Source: Nematopogon swammerdamellus
Taxonomy: Eukaryota > Arthropoda > Insecta > Lepidoptera > Adelidae
DNA length: 64,000 nucleotides
Reading direction: 5' to 3'
Assembly (NCBI GenBank): GCA_946902875.1
Contig: OX336340.1
Span: forward strand, 11,795,566-11,859,565
Part shown: positions 1 to 13,400 of the stretch, one piece after another
Layout: every line of letters begins with the position of its first letter
Numbering within the stretch: the stretch's first letter is position 1
Notes under the pieces: generated by a model
What the model was told of the DNA's origin: nothing
Databases searched by the model: none
The model's input: only the letters and a program-made list of their open reading frames with translations
Program-made: the position numbers and the translations under genes

Positions 1-95
1 CCGATTCGCAATACGACCGAATGTCCATGGGCGTCGTTAGAAACCTTATGGGTGGCTCGGCGCCATATGTCGCGCTGTCAATAAAAAAAATTAAA
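1..95 (+). mobile_element. 3' end of a non-LTR retrotransposon (same family as 48551-49780)
   Basis: The first bases match the last ~70 bases of the LINE that ends near 49780, including the stretch around ATACGACCGAATGTCCATGG and the terminal AATAAAAAAA tail. Only the 3' end is inside the window. Confidence 0.75.
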
Positions 96-859
96 TTAAA
101 TAACAAATGAAATTGTATTACTGATACTTTGAAACTTTACAGAGTGAGCAGGTATTCAGTGAAAGGCGATATATGTATAAGAAATATAAGATTTATTCAG
201 ACTTTTATGTAAAGATCACAAGAAAAACCACTGTATTATGTATAATCAGTTACCGACTGATTTTTTCAACATACTACTTGAAGAAAGAAAGAAATATTAG
301 TTTTTTCACTACAGCATTACAACCAGCAACAAAACAAAAATACACTGTAAAAAACTTTTTAACAAAAAATTCAACCGGCAAAAAACTGAAAAACGAAAAA
401 TATAATGACTAATTTTGAGACTGTTAGTAAGACTAGGAAGGTTTATTACCCGCCAAAATTGGATTTTTCGCTTTTCAGTTTTTCGTCGGTAAATTTTTTT
501 GTTAAAGCTTTTATATTTTTTTTTCAAATAAAAATGGGACCATCTTTGAAGTATACCCTATCCAATAAAAAAATAATTGGTTAAATACATATAAAAAAAT
601 ATAAGAGCTTAGAATTGAGAACCTACTCCTTTTTGCTTTCGTCGGTTAATAAGAGAAGAAGAAAAAAATAGGACTCGCCACAACCTATGCTGAATCTAGT
701 GAATATTTCACTAGACTCGGCGCTGTATATTGAAGTCCAACCGTTACTACGCAATTAAAATACAGTAACTTAGTGAACTCACACACTATGCACTGAGTGG
801 AAACAACTATACTCTTACATATCACTGAATTGAACCGGCTGCACTTAACTGGTCAAAAA
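96..859. other. AT-rich intergenic sequence, no gene seen
   Basis: Low-complexity A/T-rich DNA. Its open frames are short and Lys/Phe/Ile-rich, as expected from base composition. Around 530-575 is a fragment of a dispersed repeat also seen near 30385 and 31070 (CAAATAAAAA-type run after a GGGACC-like start). Confidence 0.5.
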
Positions 860-1360
860 CATGAACCATTTTTATAGCATTTCGACCGAACTTCAGTCAG
901 TGCGTTGGTGCCGACCCGGTCGGCCTGCATATAATGCAGATTTCACGGACAGCCGCTTCATACGGCGTGTGCGGCGCGTGTTGAACGCACGCAAGTATGT
1001 AGTCGAGTCGGTGACGCGTGTGTGCAGCATGCCCGGTTGCTGTTATAAAGAGTGACAGTGACAAACGTTGTTGTTTGTTTCGCCTGAGCAAGCTGTCACG
1101 GATAGGATCGTGTGACGGTGCGGTGGTATCGCGTTCTCGTTCTCGCTTGCCTGCTGGTGATGGGAGTGGGCGGAAAGACGGCAAACGCGCCGCACGACGT
1201 CTTTCTCGCTCGTTCTTGTAATCTGTGGGCGGGTGGGGGCGAGTGCGCGATAGCATCGTCGTAGGGATCGTGTCACGTATCACAATACTGCGTGTGCGTG
1301 CACGCACACTTGTACCGACGTCTAGCACAGGTTGCATCGTACGACGTTCGATCTATAAAA
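860..1360. promoter_or_regulatory. GC-rich, CpG-containing patch, possible promoter or first-exon region
   Basis: This ~450-bp block is markedly richer in G+C and CpG than its surroundings. It contains TATAAA-like strings near 1043 and 1352. Open frames on both strands are Arg-rich composition artefacts and match no family I know. It could be the promoter or untranslated first exon of a gene whose body I cannot see, or an old repeat. Confidence 0.2.
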
Positions 1361-1477
1361 TAGATGTCGATGACATAAAGTAAATTTACACCTAAGCTCG
1401 CAATATTGAACGTTTTCTCTAATTTTAAGATGCTGTACTTTAAATGTTTTTATAATTTCTCTGTCTAATTATTACTT

Positions 1478-1508
1478 TCACTAATATAGTGAGTCACTAT
1501 ATTAGTGA
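1478..1508. repeat. Perfect 15-bp inverted repeat (hairpin)
   Basis: TCACTAATATAGTGA is followed by one base and then its exact reverse complement. No associated gene or terminal-repeat element is seen. Confidence 0.7.
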
Positions 1509-1750
1509 CTAATTTTTATTTCAAATTTATTATAACCATACCGCGATGTTTTATTGTCATGTCATAATATGAAAAAAAACAATGTCCGGGTTTTTATATG
1601 AAAATCCGGGGTTTTACTTCTTTTTGTCCTAGTTGAATGATTTAGAGATGGCAGATTCAATTATATTTTTGCGATCCAATGTGCATTAGGTGAACCCCTG
1701 CCTGATGGAAGAATACAAAATTCTGACTATATTTCTAATCTTCTCTAGTA

Positions 1751-3509
1751 GGCCAGTCATATCTAACGTATCTAACATTAAAATCGCAAACTAACGGCTA
1801 GTGCTGATTTTTTAAATGTTGTTTAAACTACCAGTAATGTATATCTAAGTTTGCAGCTTTCGAAGCTGCAAACTTAGATACACATTGCTAACTTGCAGAC
1901 CTGTGCTAACTTTGCAGCACTCGAAAAACCGCGAAATTTTCGCACTTTTTTTGGTATTTTCAATATAAGTCCTAAACTATGCGTTTTTTATAAAATATTT
2001 TCGATACGCTTTTAAAGTATACTAAAATTTCTACAATTTGAGATCAGAACCAGCTCTGTAGGTTCAATACTTACCGAGATACAGCTCTCCAAAAATTGAT
2101 AATTTTTTCCAAAAAAGTGAAATTTTAAGATTTTGTCAATTTTCGACCCCGATATCGGGGAAAATACTCATTTACGGGTAAAATTATGAGAAAGGATGTT
2201 GTAGCAAATGTCATTAGCTTTAACTTAAGCAAAGAACGATGTCTGTAGATCATATAGTTTACTCACAAATCGTAAAAAACCAAAAAATGGAAAAACTGAA
2301 TTTTTCGAAAATTTGCTCTGTTTAGTTCTCACAATGGTTTGAAAGGAAAAACCATGTACATCCACAAGAAATATATATTTAAACAATTAATATTGATTGA
2401 AATTGCTATAATTTGATATCAGAACCAGCTCTGTAGGATTTTTTTTTCCAAAAAAGTAAATTTTTAAGATTTGGTCAATTTCGACCCCGATATCGGGGGA
2501 AATACTCATTTTACGGGTAAAATTATAAGAAAAGATGTCGTAGCAAATGTAATTAGCTTTAATTTAAGCAAAGAACGACGTCTGTAGACTATATAGTTTA
2601 CTCACAAATCTTAAAAATAAATAAAATGGAAAACTACCTTTATCGCAAATTTGCTCTGATTAGTTCTCACAATGGTTTGAAAGGAAAAACCATGTACATC
2701 CACAAGAAATATATATTAAACTATTAATACTGATTCAAATTCCTACAATTTGATATCAGAACCAGCTCTGTAGGTTCAATGCTTACCGAGATACAGCTCT
2801 CCAAAGATTGACAATTTTTTCCAAAAAAGTGAAATTTTAAGATTTCGTCAATGTTCGACCCCGATATCGGGGAAAATACTCATTTACGGGTAAAATTACA
2901 AGAAAAGATGTTGTAGCAAATGTAATTAGCTTTAATTTAAGCAAATAACGACGTCTGTAGACCTTATAGTTTACTCACAAATCTTAAAAATAAAAAAATG
3001 CATTTTTTTGATGTTTAAGATTTATGAGTAAACTATGAGGTCTACAGACGTCGTTATTTGCTTAAATTAAAGCTAATTACATTTGCTACATCTTTTTTTA
3101 TAATTTTACCCGTAAATGAGTATTTTCCCCGATATCGGGGTCGAAAATTGACGAAATCTTAAAATTTCACTTTTATGGAAAAAAATGTCAATCTTTGGAG
3201 AGCTGTATTTCGGTAAGTATTGAACCTACAGAGTTGGTTATGATCTCAAATTGTAGCAATTTTAGTCTACTTTAAAAACGTATAGGAAAATATTTTATAA
3301 AATACGCATAGTTTAGGACTTATATTGAAAATACCAAAAAAAGTGCGAAAATTTCGCGGTTTTTCGAGTGCTGCGAAGTTAGCACAGGTCTTTCGAAGCT
3401 GCAAACTTGAATATACACTACTGGTAGTGGTCCTAACAACATATAAAAAAATCAGAACTAGCCGTTAGTTTGCGATTTTAGCGATTTTTAGTGTCAGATA
3501 TGACTGGCC
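1751..3509. mobile_element. TA-flanked fold-back element, family A, copy 1
   Basis: It starts GGCCAGTCATAT and ends in the complement, with TA immediately outside both ends. The two halves are inverted copies meeting near 3000. Each half has tandem subunits of about 340-375 bp, visible as repeats of AGAACCAGCTCTGTAGG at about 2046, 2421 and 2757. Each subunit carries the palindrome CCCCGATATCGGGG and a run ACTCATTTACGGGTAAAATTA-like. There is no coding capacity. TA flanks suggest mobilisation by a Tc1/mariner-type transposase (inference). A second copy is at 26515-27820. Confidence 0.85.
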
Positions 3510-4554
3510 TATAGACCCCGGAGGCTAGATGGGTTAGGTGAATTGTTTAATAGGTAGGTACTATGGGGCTGGCATAGTCGCAAGGCGGATAACAAAGATA
3601 AAAAAAAATATTTTAAAAATTATTTATTGTCACTCCAATAGCTTTGTAGTAAAGTATTTTACAATATCTTAAGTCTATGCAGTTTTTTCCAGTAAGTACA
3701 ACATAAAAACTGCAATAGAAATAACTTTCATCTTAATGTATAAAAATACTGATAGTGACACCTGGAAATGATTACAACACTTATAATATTATAATATATA
3801 CTTATTTAAACAAACAAACGAATTATTAACTCGCGGGTAAAAATTTACATCCTTATTATGCTGCATGCGCCTTCGGCGACCAGCCTCAGCCGCTACGGCT
3901 CACATGGGCGCCTGCGCTTTGTTACAGCGGACGGGGGCTGCACTCCCTCCGCGCCTCCGGCTTATATAAACACTCTAGGGAATAGCCATACTAACAGGTT
4001 ATGTCAGGGCGGTGAATTTAGTTTTTCCGGAAAGTAGCCATGTCTGACCAGCGACATGTTAAAATTTAAAAAAAAAATCTCGAAAAGTATTGATCTCCTC
4101 GGGCTAATTCTTTCACTAATATTTTTCTAACATCCTAAACTACAGGATATAACTACCAGCAATTAAACCTCACCCATGAAATGTTTTTTATGGCTTAAAA
4201 AAATCATTACATTTTCGTCCTCTAATGTTGTTTCGTTGAGGAGCAATTAAAATACTAAGTACCTTGACCTCTTTTTCAAGCTACATAAATGCACTGGCGT
4301 AAGTCAGAAAACTTACATAACTATGCATAGTTTCATATTCTTACTGGCATAATAATATACAAGAATAATCCCTTCACTCCTGGTCCCAATTATCATATTC
4401 AAAATAAAATATTGACCTCATGTATTAGCATATTTCAGATCTGGTGGGGCTGAAAATGGGGTTTCAAGCTAAATCACTTATAAATTCTCACCAGCACCAC
4501 ATAGGAACAAGGACTGAACGGATTTTCTTTAAGAGTATACTTTACTTTTTTATT
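3510..4554. other. Intergenic sequence, no gene seen
   Basis: A/T-rich except for a G+C-rich patch at about 3855-3965 that resembles neither a coding exon nor an RNA gene I recognise. Confidence 0.4.
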
Positions 4555-4685
4555 TAGGTATAAAGGACTTTAGGGAGTGGATGGATGAGAAGAGCGGAAG
4601 ACCGCGTGTGGTGGCGTGCCTTGGGAGAGGCCTATGTCCAGCAGTGGACCGATACAGGCTGATGATGATGATGATGATGATGATA
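4555..4685 (+). mobile_element. 3' end of an RTE-type LINE with (GATGAT)n tail
   Basis: In one frame the sequence reads RAEDRVWWRALGEAYVQQW-like, the usual C-terminus of lepidopteran RTE-type reverse transcriptases. It then ends in a GATGAT microsatellite at about 4658-4682. Severely 5'-truncated. Confidence 0.65.
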
Positions 4686-6070
4686 AAGGACTTTAACATA
4701 GTTTTGGGATTGTGAAAATGTCACAATGAATATATTATTTTTGTTTGGCTGGATGAATGGCTTTTAAATAAAAATGTAAACATTTCATCCACACTTAAAA
4801 ACATAAATAAAATATTTGATAACTTTAAAGACATTTTCACAATTTTAACATTTGTTAAGTGCAAATGTTATTCACAGAGAGTTCTCTTCCGGAGCCATTT
4901 TATACTTGCACATCACTGCTGGCGTCTTTCCTCGTCCCTGCCCCGAACGCCCGTGAAACGTGTAGAACACTCAGAAGAATGTGATTATCTTTATAAAAAT
5001 TTAAATTTAGTGCTTACGGCATGAACACTAAACTTTAAAATAGTGTTCACGTAGTAAGCACTAAATGGAATTTTTTATTAGACAATGTGGATTTTGTTTT
5101 GGAATTATCGCCTCGGGTAGAGCCAATTTGATATAACTGTTTACACAATCAGAAATGTTTTTTTTTTCTTCTAAAAATAATGATACTACACTCGAGCTGT
5201 TACAATATATTTTTATTTTTAACTAGATTTTTGCGGCCCCTATTAATTATAGCTGAGGATGCCTGACTTTGCTTTCTTAAATTACCTTTAAATTTTCTTG
5301 CCTTCTTCCTCTATACACATTCTACACGTTCCAAATTCCATGACGTTCACTCAAGCCGTTTAGGAGCTACAGACTAACAGATAGACGGACAGACAGACAG
5401 TTAAACACCTGACAGATTTTATAAGAGCCCCTGCCAGCTTTGCTAACTACTGCTAAACTCATTTACTTATAAACAAAAGTGAGTATGATATGCAATTAAG
5501 AGCATACTTAAAGCTCGGCTTCCCATACTTGCATAATGGAACGATTGCTTCAAAAGTCTTTGGCATAGGGTAAAAATTAAGCTTTTTATCCAATTTTGTA
5601 CTCAAGATCTGTGTTTCATTCAGGTCTCTGTAGGAACAATTTTATCATAAACATTTTATTGAAATTAACTTTAATATTAACATTTGTTCCTACAGCCACA
5701 TTGTTTATTAGTTTACGATGGGGCTTGCATAGTCGTTAGGCGGCTAAAGCCATATTTTAAGAAAAAACAGATCTTGAATAGAAAAGTTGATAGAAAGTAA
5801 TATTTTTTTTATAGATAAGCCAAATGGTTTTGAAGTGATCGTCCGATTAATTAGTGTGGGAAGCTGAGGCATAAAGTATACTCTTAAGACAGTACCTCAT
5901 ATAGGTGGCACATACCTTTATCTACCTATTTAAGTACTTAATTTAAGGTTTACAATTTGTATCCAAAAAATAATACTAAAATAATCGAGATCAAGAAACT
6001 CTACACAATGTAGACTGAGAGATTCAGTACTTACTTCTCTGTGATGTAGCGTTGTGAACAGTGTTGGGAG
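4686..6070. other. Intergenic sequence with dispersed repeat fragments
   Basis: No gene seen. An imperfect hairpin lies at about 5010-5065. At about 5340-5420 is a fragment of the widespread insect repeat ending in a GACGGACAGACAGACAG-like run, seen more completely at 32440-32695. Confidence 0.45.
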
Positions 6071-6648
6071 TAGAGGTGGTTATACAGGTGAAGAAAGTGA
6101 GGCATTGCCTCACTTAATTATCTTGAAGGAAAACAAATAATTTAAAAATATTAAAAAACTTAAAAAATTCTACCAGAACAACAAACGCCACGCGAGGCGG
6201 CGGGGAGGTGACGACGTGAGGGGGGTCTTTAGAGGCAACGAAACATTTCGCCTCGGCGCCAAAGGTGTGTTAGTGCATGCATACTTCTCAGTGCGCATGT
6301 GTTTGCGCAAATGCTGACAGCACACGCCCACACACGAGAGGCACTGAATGGCTTCGGTTCAAATATCGCCTCACACATAGACAAGTTTGACCTTGAAATC
6401 TTTGTAGCTAGCAACTCAGTGATATGCAGCAACTGAAGTACTGATAAATCCTGCCTATGAACGAGACAACCTATATCCAAAAGACAATGAAGTATGAGAT
6501 GAGGCGATTGATTATTTACGTTCTTGTAGTGTTGCCATGTCGGGATGTTTTCCTCCTGGGTTGGGTTGGGTGGGACTAATGATTATTTAATTTTTTCAGT
6601 CAGGCTCGGGATATTGGCTCTAGATATTATATGGGTGAATCAACTTTT

Positions 6649-7010
6649 TACCGTGTGGGGCCGGTACTTAAAAAGAATAGCCCCACAGCATCCCTCCCCA
6701 TGCATGTCGTAAAACGCGACTAAGGGATAAGGACAACATGCCGTGCTAAAGGGCGACAGGTTCGCCACCTCTCACCATGGCACGGTACTTCCACCGAGTC
6801 ATGCAGCAGGTTGTTCTTCGTGCCTTACTTGCTGCTTGGTCGATTAAATCTTGTTCGAATACTTTGCCAAACGTGGTGGTTGGTGTTGTGCTGTAATTTA
6901 CCAGAGTTATTGCAGCACAACACGGATTACTCTGCTTACCCCGATTGTCGGGATTCAGCGTGTGTGATATGTATGTATCAACTTTTTATTGTTTTTGGTA
7001 TCTGTCTGAA
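6649..7010 (+). mobile_element. LINE/SINE-type repeat with GTGTGGGGCCGG head
   Basis: Begins ACCGTGTGGGGCCGGTACTT and includes ATGTCGTAAAACGCGACTAA. The same head is found reversed at 34560, 37622 and 50168. It ends in GATTGTCGGGATTCAGCGTG and a TATGTATGTA tail. That tail also occurs reversed at about 8120-8200. Probably a 3'-terminal LINE fragment. Confidence 0.5.
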
Positions 7011-7730
7011 AACAGGATATTATCTTGATCAATTCACCTTATTTTAATAGTTACAGCAACTCTCGGATAAGTAATTGATTAATAAGAAAGAAGCTGCACA
7101 AAGAATTTTGAGTAATTAAAAAAAAAAATTGGTTACCCTGGGGAAACCCCTTTTTTCCATACAAAACTGGGGACAAAATTGTCCCCTGGGTCACCCCTAA
7201 AAATTTCGTTAATGTTTTATTTTAAATAGTTCTCTACTTTTATTTTATTGATTTTCAACTAAGTAATAAATTGTAATAAACTTTTTTTTTTATTTGATTT
7301 TGCAGCTGGTTTTTACGTTACAAGAAAAAGTTGATCCACCCATGTACCTACCTTCATTAGTGAACTACTCATTAGTTTTATTAGAACACACAAGGTTGCA
7401 AGGCGGCAAAATTATGCCCGAAACTGACTAGATAAATTAATATTTATATAACAAATAATTAAATATACCTACATATAATACACATACACATACATAACAT
7501 ATAAACATACCTTCCATAAGCAGGAATTAACAATTGATCGAATTTAAATAGAACACATCTTGAGGAAAATTGTTCTATTGAACAGAACTGAACAGAATTG
7601 AACAGAATTTATCATAAAACCCTACAATTGTAGTGGCTGGCTCGACTAGAAGTATTTTCTTAGCAGAGGCTAACGTTATTCATTCGAATTCAGTACCTAT
7701 TTCATTTCATCAATTGGACTCGTTCGGCTA

Positions 7731-7852
7731 GCATAGGCCAGCAATTCAAAGGGAAGTCTCCGCGATGGCACCTTTCTCTGAGGTGATATTGCCTGGTCGG
7801 ACCATGCTCTTTGACCCCCCCTGATTCAGCCACCCATACCGGATTACATTAA
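7731..7852 (+). mobile_element. SINE family 2 fragment
   Basis: Shares the string pattern GGGAAGTCTCCG..ATGGCACCT..GAGGTGATATTG..TGGTCGGA..GCCACC with 38094-38215 and more distantly with 45640-45822. Followed by another repeat ending in a (CAA)n run at about 7965-7980. Confidence 0.55.
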
Positions 7853-8465
7853 AAAAATTCTCGTTAGCGGAAGGAACGCCAGCCGGCCGCAACGTACAAC
7901 GGACCGTCTTGAGGTCTCAGTGCGGAGAATGGCCCACCCGTCTTCCCAAGAGGCTGGGCAGCAAACAACAACAACAACAACAGCCAGCCGGCCGGCGGCC
8001 ACCACACGCCGTGCTGATCAGTCTAGATTTTTAATCGCCTCACTAAAATTTATTGGTCAAAGCCGCCATTGTTTGGGAGATCTATTGCAATAATTTGAAT
8101 TCAAATATATTGTTACATACATACATACATAACACACACGCTGAATCCCGACAATCGGGGTAATCAGAGTAATCGGTGTTGTGCTGCAAGAACTCTAAAT
8201 ATATTGTTTATATTAACAATTTGTGATTTAGCTTTTCTCATATTTTTTTGAATAAAATAATTCATTTAATTATCTGTGAGATCGACATTTGAATACATTT
8301 TTAAATTTATCGTTATAAAACTGCTTTGTGAATGCTGCTGCCGGTGAAAATGATTTGTATAAAAGAAGAAAATGAGAAAAAAGAAAAAAGAGGTGCTGCC
8401 TCATACAAAATTATTCACAAATCCTGTCACACCGAATTGTTACCAATTCCACACAAAACTGACAT

Positions 8466-10360
8466 AGCCCAGTAAATAGAGACCAAAAGAGGGGGGTTAC
8501 CTTACAAACGGTCCGGTAGTTCTAAATTTTTGATATGTTGTCTAGGATGGTTAGAAGTATTTAAAATATAAAAGGCACAATTCCCCCCCCCTCCGCGCCC
8601 GCCGCCATATTGAAAAAACCAAAAAAAATCGGCACTTTCTTCCGAGTTTTGTTTATATCTTCATTTACGTGCATTTTAGCTATAAAAAACCTTATTCATT
8701 GTTGTACATAATTAAATTTCCTATAAGTAACATTTCAAATTTTGTTTCTAAGACTGATACTTAAGGAGATATGAACTTTTAAAAGAAACAAATTTTCCAG
8801 AAATTTGGCAAACTTCTAACTTTAGAACGCTGTAATTAAGTTACGGCCTATTCTAGGAAAAAAGTATCACAATAAAATTTGTAGGGAATTTAATTACCTA
8901 CAAAACGCATGTAAATTTTTTTTAACCAACCCTACAGAGTGGGGGGTAAAAACAAAAGTTTAAACAACGGAATATTGCTTTTTTTGCTATTGTGATGCCA
9001 GGTGATCTTGTATCTAAAAAAATCACTAATAACTTTGCAGTTTTGGCTTGAATTTGGAGTTTATACCAATCCTACTTGAGTTTCTTACATGTTACAGCGC
9101 AATGCTCATGAAGTCACTCATGAGGCAGGCACATGAATAAATGTATAATATATATAAATGAATAAAACAGCATATGAATAAAATTTGTAGGTTATTAAAT
9201 TCCCTACAAATTTTATTGTGATACTTTTTTCCTAGAATAGGCCATAACTTAATTACAGCGTTCTAAAGTTAGAAGTTTGCCAAATTTCCGGAAAATTCCT
9301 TTTTTTTAAAGTTTATATCTCCGTAAGTATCAGTCCTAGAAACAAAATTTAAAATTGTCGTTATAGGAAATTTAATTATCTACAACAATGAGCAAACTCT
9401 TTTGTAGCTTAAATGCACGAAAATGAAGATATAAGCAAAAATCTGAAGAAAGTACCGATTTTTGTTTTGTTTTTTCAATATGGCGGCGGGCGCGGAGGGG
9501 GGGAAATTGTATGTATGTATGTATATATTCTTTATTGAACACCAATTTATCAAAATTAGGTACAACAGGCGAGCTTAATTGTGCATTTTACATTTAAAAT
9601 ACTTCTAACCATCCTAGACAACATATCAAAAATTTAGAACTACCAGACCGTTTGTAAGGTATCCTTCCTCTTTTGGTCTCTACATTCATTTTGGACTAAA
9701 GTGAAATAGTGCCTGCCTCATGACTTCATGAGCATTGCGCTGTAACATGTAAGAAACTCAAGTAGGATTGGTATAAACTCCAAATTCAAGCCAAAACTGC
9801 AAAGTTATCAGTGATTTTTTTAGATACAAGATCACCTGGCATCACAATAGCAAAAAAAGCAATATTCCGTTGTTTAAACTTTTGTTTTTACCACCCACTC
9901 CGTAGGGTTGGTTAAAAAAAATTTACGTGCGTTTTGTAGGTAATTAAATTCCCTACAAATTTTATTCCAATACTTTTTTCCTAGAATAGGCCATAAATTA
10001 ATTACAGCGTTCTAAAGTTAGAAGTTTGCCAAATTTCCGGAAAATTTGTTTCTTTTAAAAGTTCATATCTCCTTAAGTATCAGTCTTAGAAACAAAATTT
10101 AAAATGTTACTTATAGGAAATTTAATTATCTACAACAATGAGTAATATTTTTTATAGCTAAAATGCACGGACATGAAGATATAAGCAAAAATCAGAAGAA
10201 AGTTCCGACTTTTTTTGGTTTTTTCAATATGGCGGCGGGCGCGGAGGGGGGGGAATTGTGCATTTTATATTTTAAATACTTCTAACCATCCAAGACAACA
10301 TATCAAAAATTTAGAACTACCGGACCGTTTGTAAGGTAACCCTCCTCTATTTACTGGGCT
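8466..10360. mobile_element. Fold-back element, family B, copy 1
   Basis: Bounded by AGCCCAGTAAATAGAGACC and its complement (CTATTTACTGGGCT). Each arm is composite: an outer unit, then a second unit starting GTAGAGACCAAAAGAGGAAG. Both include a C-rich run next to CCGCGCCCGCCGCCATATTG. The interior is a mosaic of direct and inverted repeats. ACAT lies on both sides (8462-8465 and 10362-10365, after one extra A). No coding capacity. It abuts the 3' end of the dispatched gene and could supply its poly(A) region. Copy 2 is at 50811-53029. Confidence 0.85.
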
Positions 10361-10496
10361 AACATGAGTATAATAATTTGGTAACACTTTCATGCGACTT
10401 TGATAATCAGACTTCACCTTTACTTAATTTTTCCTCGAAGTAAAAGATTGTTGCTTTGACATTTCAATAAAAGTATTTTTAATGAAACCTAATAGA

Positions 10497-13400
10497 TTAA
10501 TTATTTTCTTCCCTCTTAGGGTCTAGGCTCTCTAACTCTCCGTGCAGGACAACTGTGGTAGCGCTAAAGCTGGATGGGCTGTGAGGATGTGTTACCGTTG
10601 TTCGGTTACTATCGGCGAAATGTTCTAATTCATGGCTTTCTAAATTTGGAACCCCGGAACAAATAGAACTTACTCGTGACATGGACCTCCTATCATCGGC
10701 TAGAGGATCTTTACTGTTATTGCATCCAAATACATAAAGTAAAGAACACAAGAACCACGTCGAATAAGACCAACTGACAACCATTATTAAAGCTAGAAAC
10801 ATACCGATTTGAGAATAAGGTAGAATGTTTGAATATAACAGAAATATTCCTGCAAATCCTGTCGTGAGAGCAGCCGCGGCGGTCGGCCCAACTGATGAAT
10901 TTAAAGCAGAGACCACTCTGTTTGAACTAGTTCCGCATGAGTTGATATAACTTAGAGCATAATGTAAATTGAAATCTACAGCCAATCCGGCAGATGTCGA
11001 TATAGCTACACTCTCCAATACGTTCAACTTCCATCCGATGAGGACTAATATTGATATTGTAACTGTCACTGAGAAAGCCATTGCAGTTACTGCGCACAGG
11101 CTCACTACAAAACTCAATGTCGCCGGTAGGAGTACAATAAAACCCAAACAGGCTGATAAAATAAGAGCAATGACAGTCCCACTGGCCAATGTACCTTGGA
11201 GATCATAGAATTGGAGTTCTGACATAAACCATCCCGATTTCATACCAGGCGGTGCAGACTTTAGTTCGAATTGAGTCCAATTTTCAACTTGAACAAAAAA
11301 ATTATTCATGCTAGAATATGACATAGAAAAAGGAATGGTACTTTCAAACTCGACAACTAGTGCAGCAACTCCTGGGGGATTAGCGTCCCGTGAAAACTTT
11401 GGCCCCGCCACACCGGGCATAAAGAATTCACGGGGTGTTCGATAAAGTGACTCCACTGCTTTTATTATACAGAAATCAAAAATGTCTTTATTGTAAGGAA
11501 ACATAGATGATTCACAACAAGGAGAACGATCTATGTTGTCTATAGAATCAATACATCTCCTACCCATCCATTCAATCAAGCTTTCAATAAAGCAATTTGG
11601 CAGCAAAGGGCCTAAAGTAGGCTGGTAAAATGACTGAGATTTTAATCTAGCGCAAAACCTCAATAGCCACATTTGTGAATCAGGATCTGATATGTTAAAG
11701 CTATCGTCAAATTCTAATAGTCCTCTAGAGGATGGATCCATGTGATTTCCGTTATCGATAGCTTTTATGCCCCATATCCAATATAAAGGCATTTTTGTGC
11801 CTACATCCCAGTCCTTATTAAACCTTTCAAATATGAACTTGTCTTTAAAATTCAAATCATACTGTTCAAACGGATGAGACGATTGGAACAGCTGAAACTG
11901 TTTAGAGTCCGGCAACTGGAGGCCGGGATAATAGAATACGACAATGCTGCTACAGACACCTAATCCACCTAATATCACAATAACGACAATGTGCAATTTT
12001 TGAACAGTAAAAATTACAAATCTGTTCAAAATTATTCTAGTTTCTTCCAAAGTCTGTTTTATGGGTTTTGTAACAATTTCCCATTTAGTATTTTTTCTTA
12101 AACACATCTTAGTATCTAAAATGAATACCGTGGCTGGAAGCCAAAGTATCATTAAAATAAAATTGACTAGAACAGCAGTACCTGCAAAAACACTAAAACA
12201 GTTTATGGCAGGAATATAACTGATAAATGATGCAAAGAATGCAACGGAAGTTGTCAGTGTGGTTACTAGCATAGTCAATATACTATGCTTCAAAGTTTCA
12301 TTAACAATTTCAATCACTAAGGTTTCTCCACTGCTCAAAAGGTTATTAAAATGAGTCAAGTTATTTTCCTCATTACTTAGTAGTTGAGATTTTACTAATT
12401 TCCACACTTTTATATAAAGGAAGGCATCGTCAGCTCCGATGCCTATCACTATTACTACTACCAATAAATTCATAAATGGAAAAAAGTTCAGATTGAAAAC
12501 ATAAGTATAAAAGAAATAAGATATACCCAAAGAGTACGCGATAGCAACGAACAACATGACAGTTAACATTAAAGAGCCAGAGTACATCCAAACACACAAA
12601 AATACAAAAAACCCTCCCAGACCGACGAGCCATGTGTCTCTTATTATGAGTAAATCAAAAAGTGAGTTCTTTAATCCAAAATCCATTGCAGAAACAATTA
12701 ATGATTTGTAAGTCATGTTAAATTTCTGCAAATCCATATAATAAGGAAGTATCGTGCTGCTACACGCCAGCGGCAGAAATATCATGGAGCTAGCTACGTG
12801 GCGACGCGTACTCTTCTCCGGAGAGAACACGTCTAGATCCACCAAATAAAATAACATATTGTAGACTGCATCAAATTGGGAGCAATGTTTTGGAGCTCTG
12901 CAATGCTCAAATTCACTGCAAGAAGGAGTCAAGTTTAAGTTGTGAAAGTATGGAGCACACTGCTGCATCACATTCACAGTTCTGTCGATGTCTTCCGGCG
13001 TTATTAAATGACATGAACTCTTATTAGCCAATAGAGCTATATAGTTTGGCACGCTCCACTGTGGACAGCAGGCACCGTTCTCCTTGGCCGGCGGCCGTTG
13101 GCACAATCTCTTATAACTCTCTAGACCTAATTCTACTAACACCGTTTGTAACTCACAAACATTCAGGACATTTTCATACGATAAAAGTGATGAGCCATCT
13201 GTCGAAGTTACAACTAAGTGAGCGTAATCGGCCATCGGTGATCCACAAAAATATGTTCCTTCATCTTCTGTTAGTGTAGGTTTTGGATCTAATCGTTTCA
13301 ATGAGACCCATTGCTTCCTTATGATGCTTTTCTCGTATTTTCCGGCATCATCCTCGTAAGTTATATTTTTTCCGTATCCCCAGTGTTCGTGATCGGATGA

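Larger units (their letters stand above)
6071..8071. mobile_element. Degenerate hAT-like element with nested insertions
   Basis: The left end (AGGTGGTTATACAGGTGAAG, then a GAGGC/GCCTC hairpin and CACTTAATTATCTTGAAGG) and the right end (CCTCACTAAAATTTATTGG through GCCGCCATTG) match the two ends of the short element at 21782-21987. Flanking 8-mers GTTGGGAG and TTTGGGAG differ at one base, fitting an 8-bp hAT target duplication. A minus-strand 83-codon frame at 6229-6480 could be a transposase remnant, but I cannot assign it. Repeats at 6649-7010 and 7731-7852 are nested inside. Confidence 0.6.

Noticed and set aside
897..1337. 146-codon Arg-rich minus-strand frame
   Set aside because: Lies in a CpG-rich block with few stops; no domain, no conserved motif, overlapping frames on both strands look equally good.
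6229..6480. 83-codon minus-strand frame as a hAT transposase
   Set aside because: Position fits, but I could not recognise any conserved hAT residue or domain, so no function is claimed.
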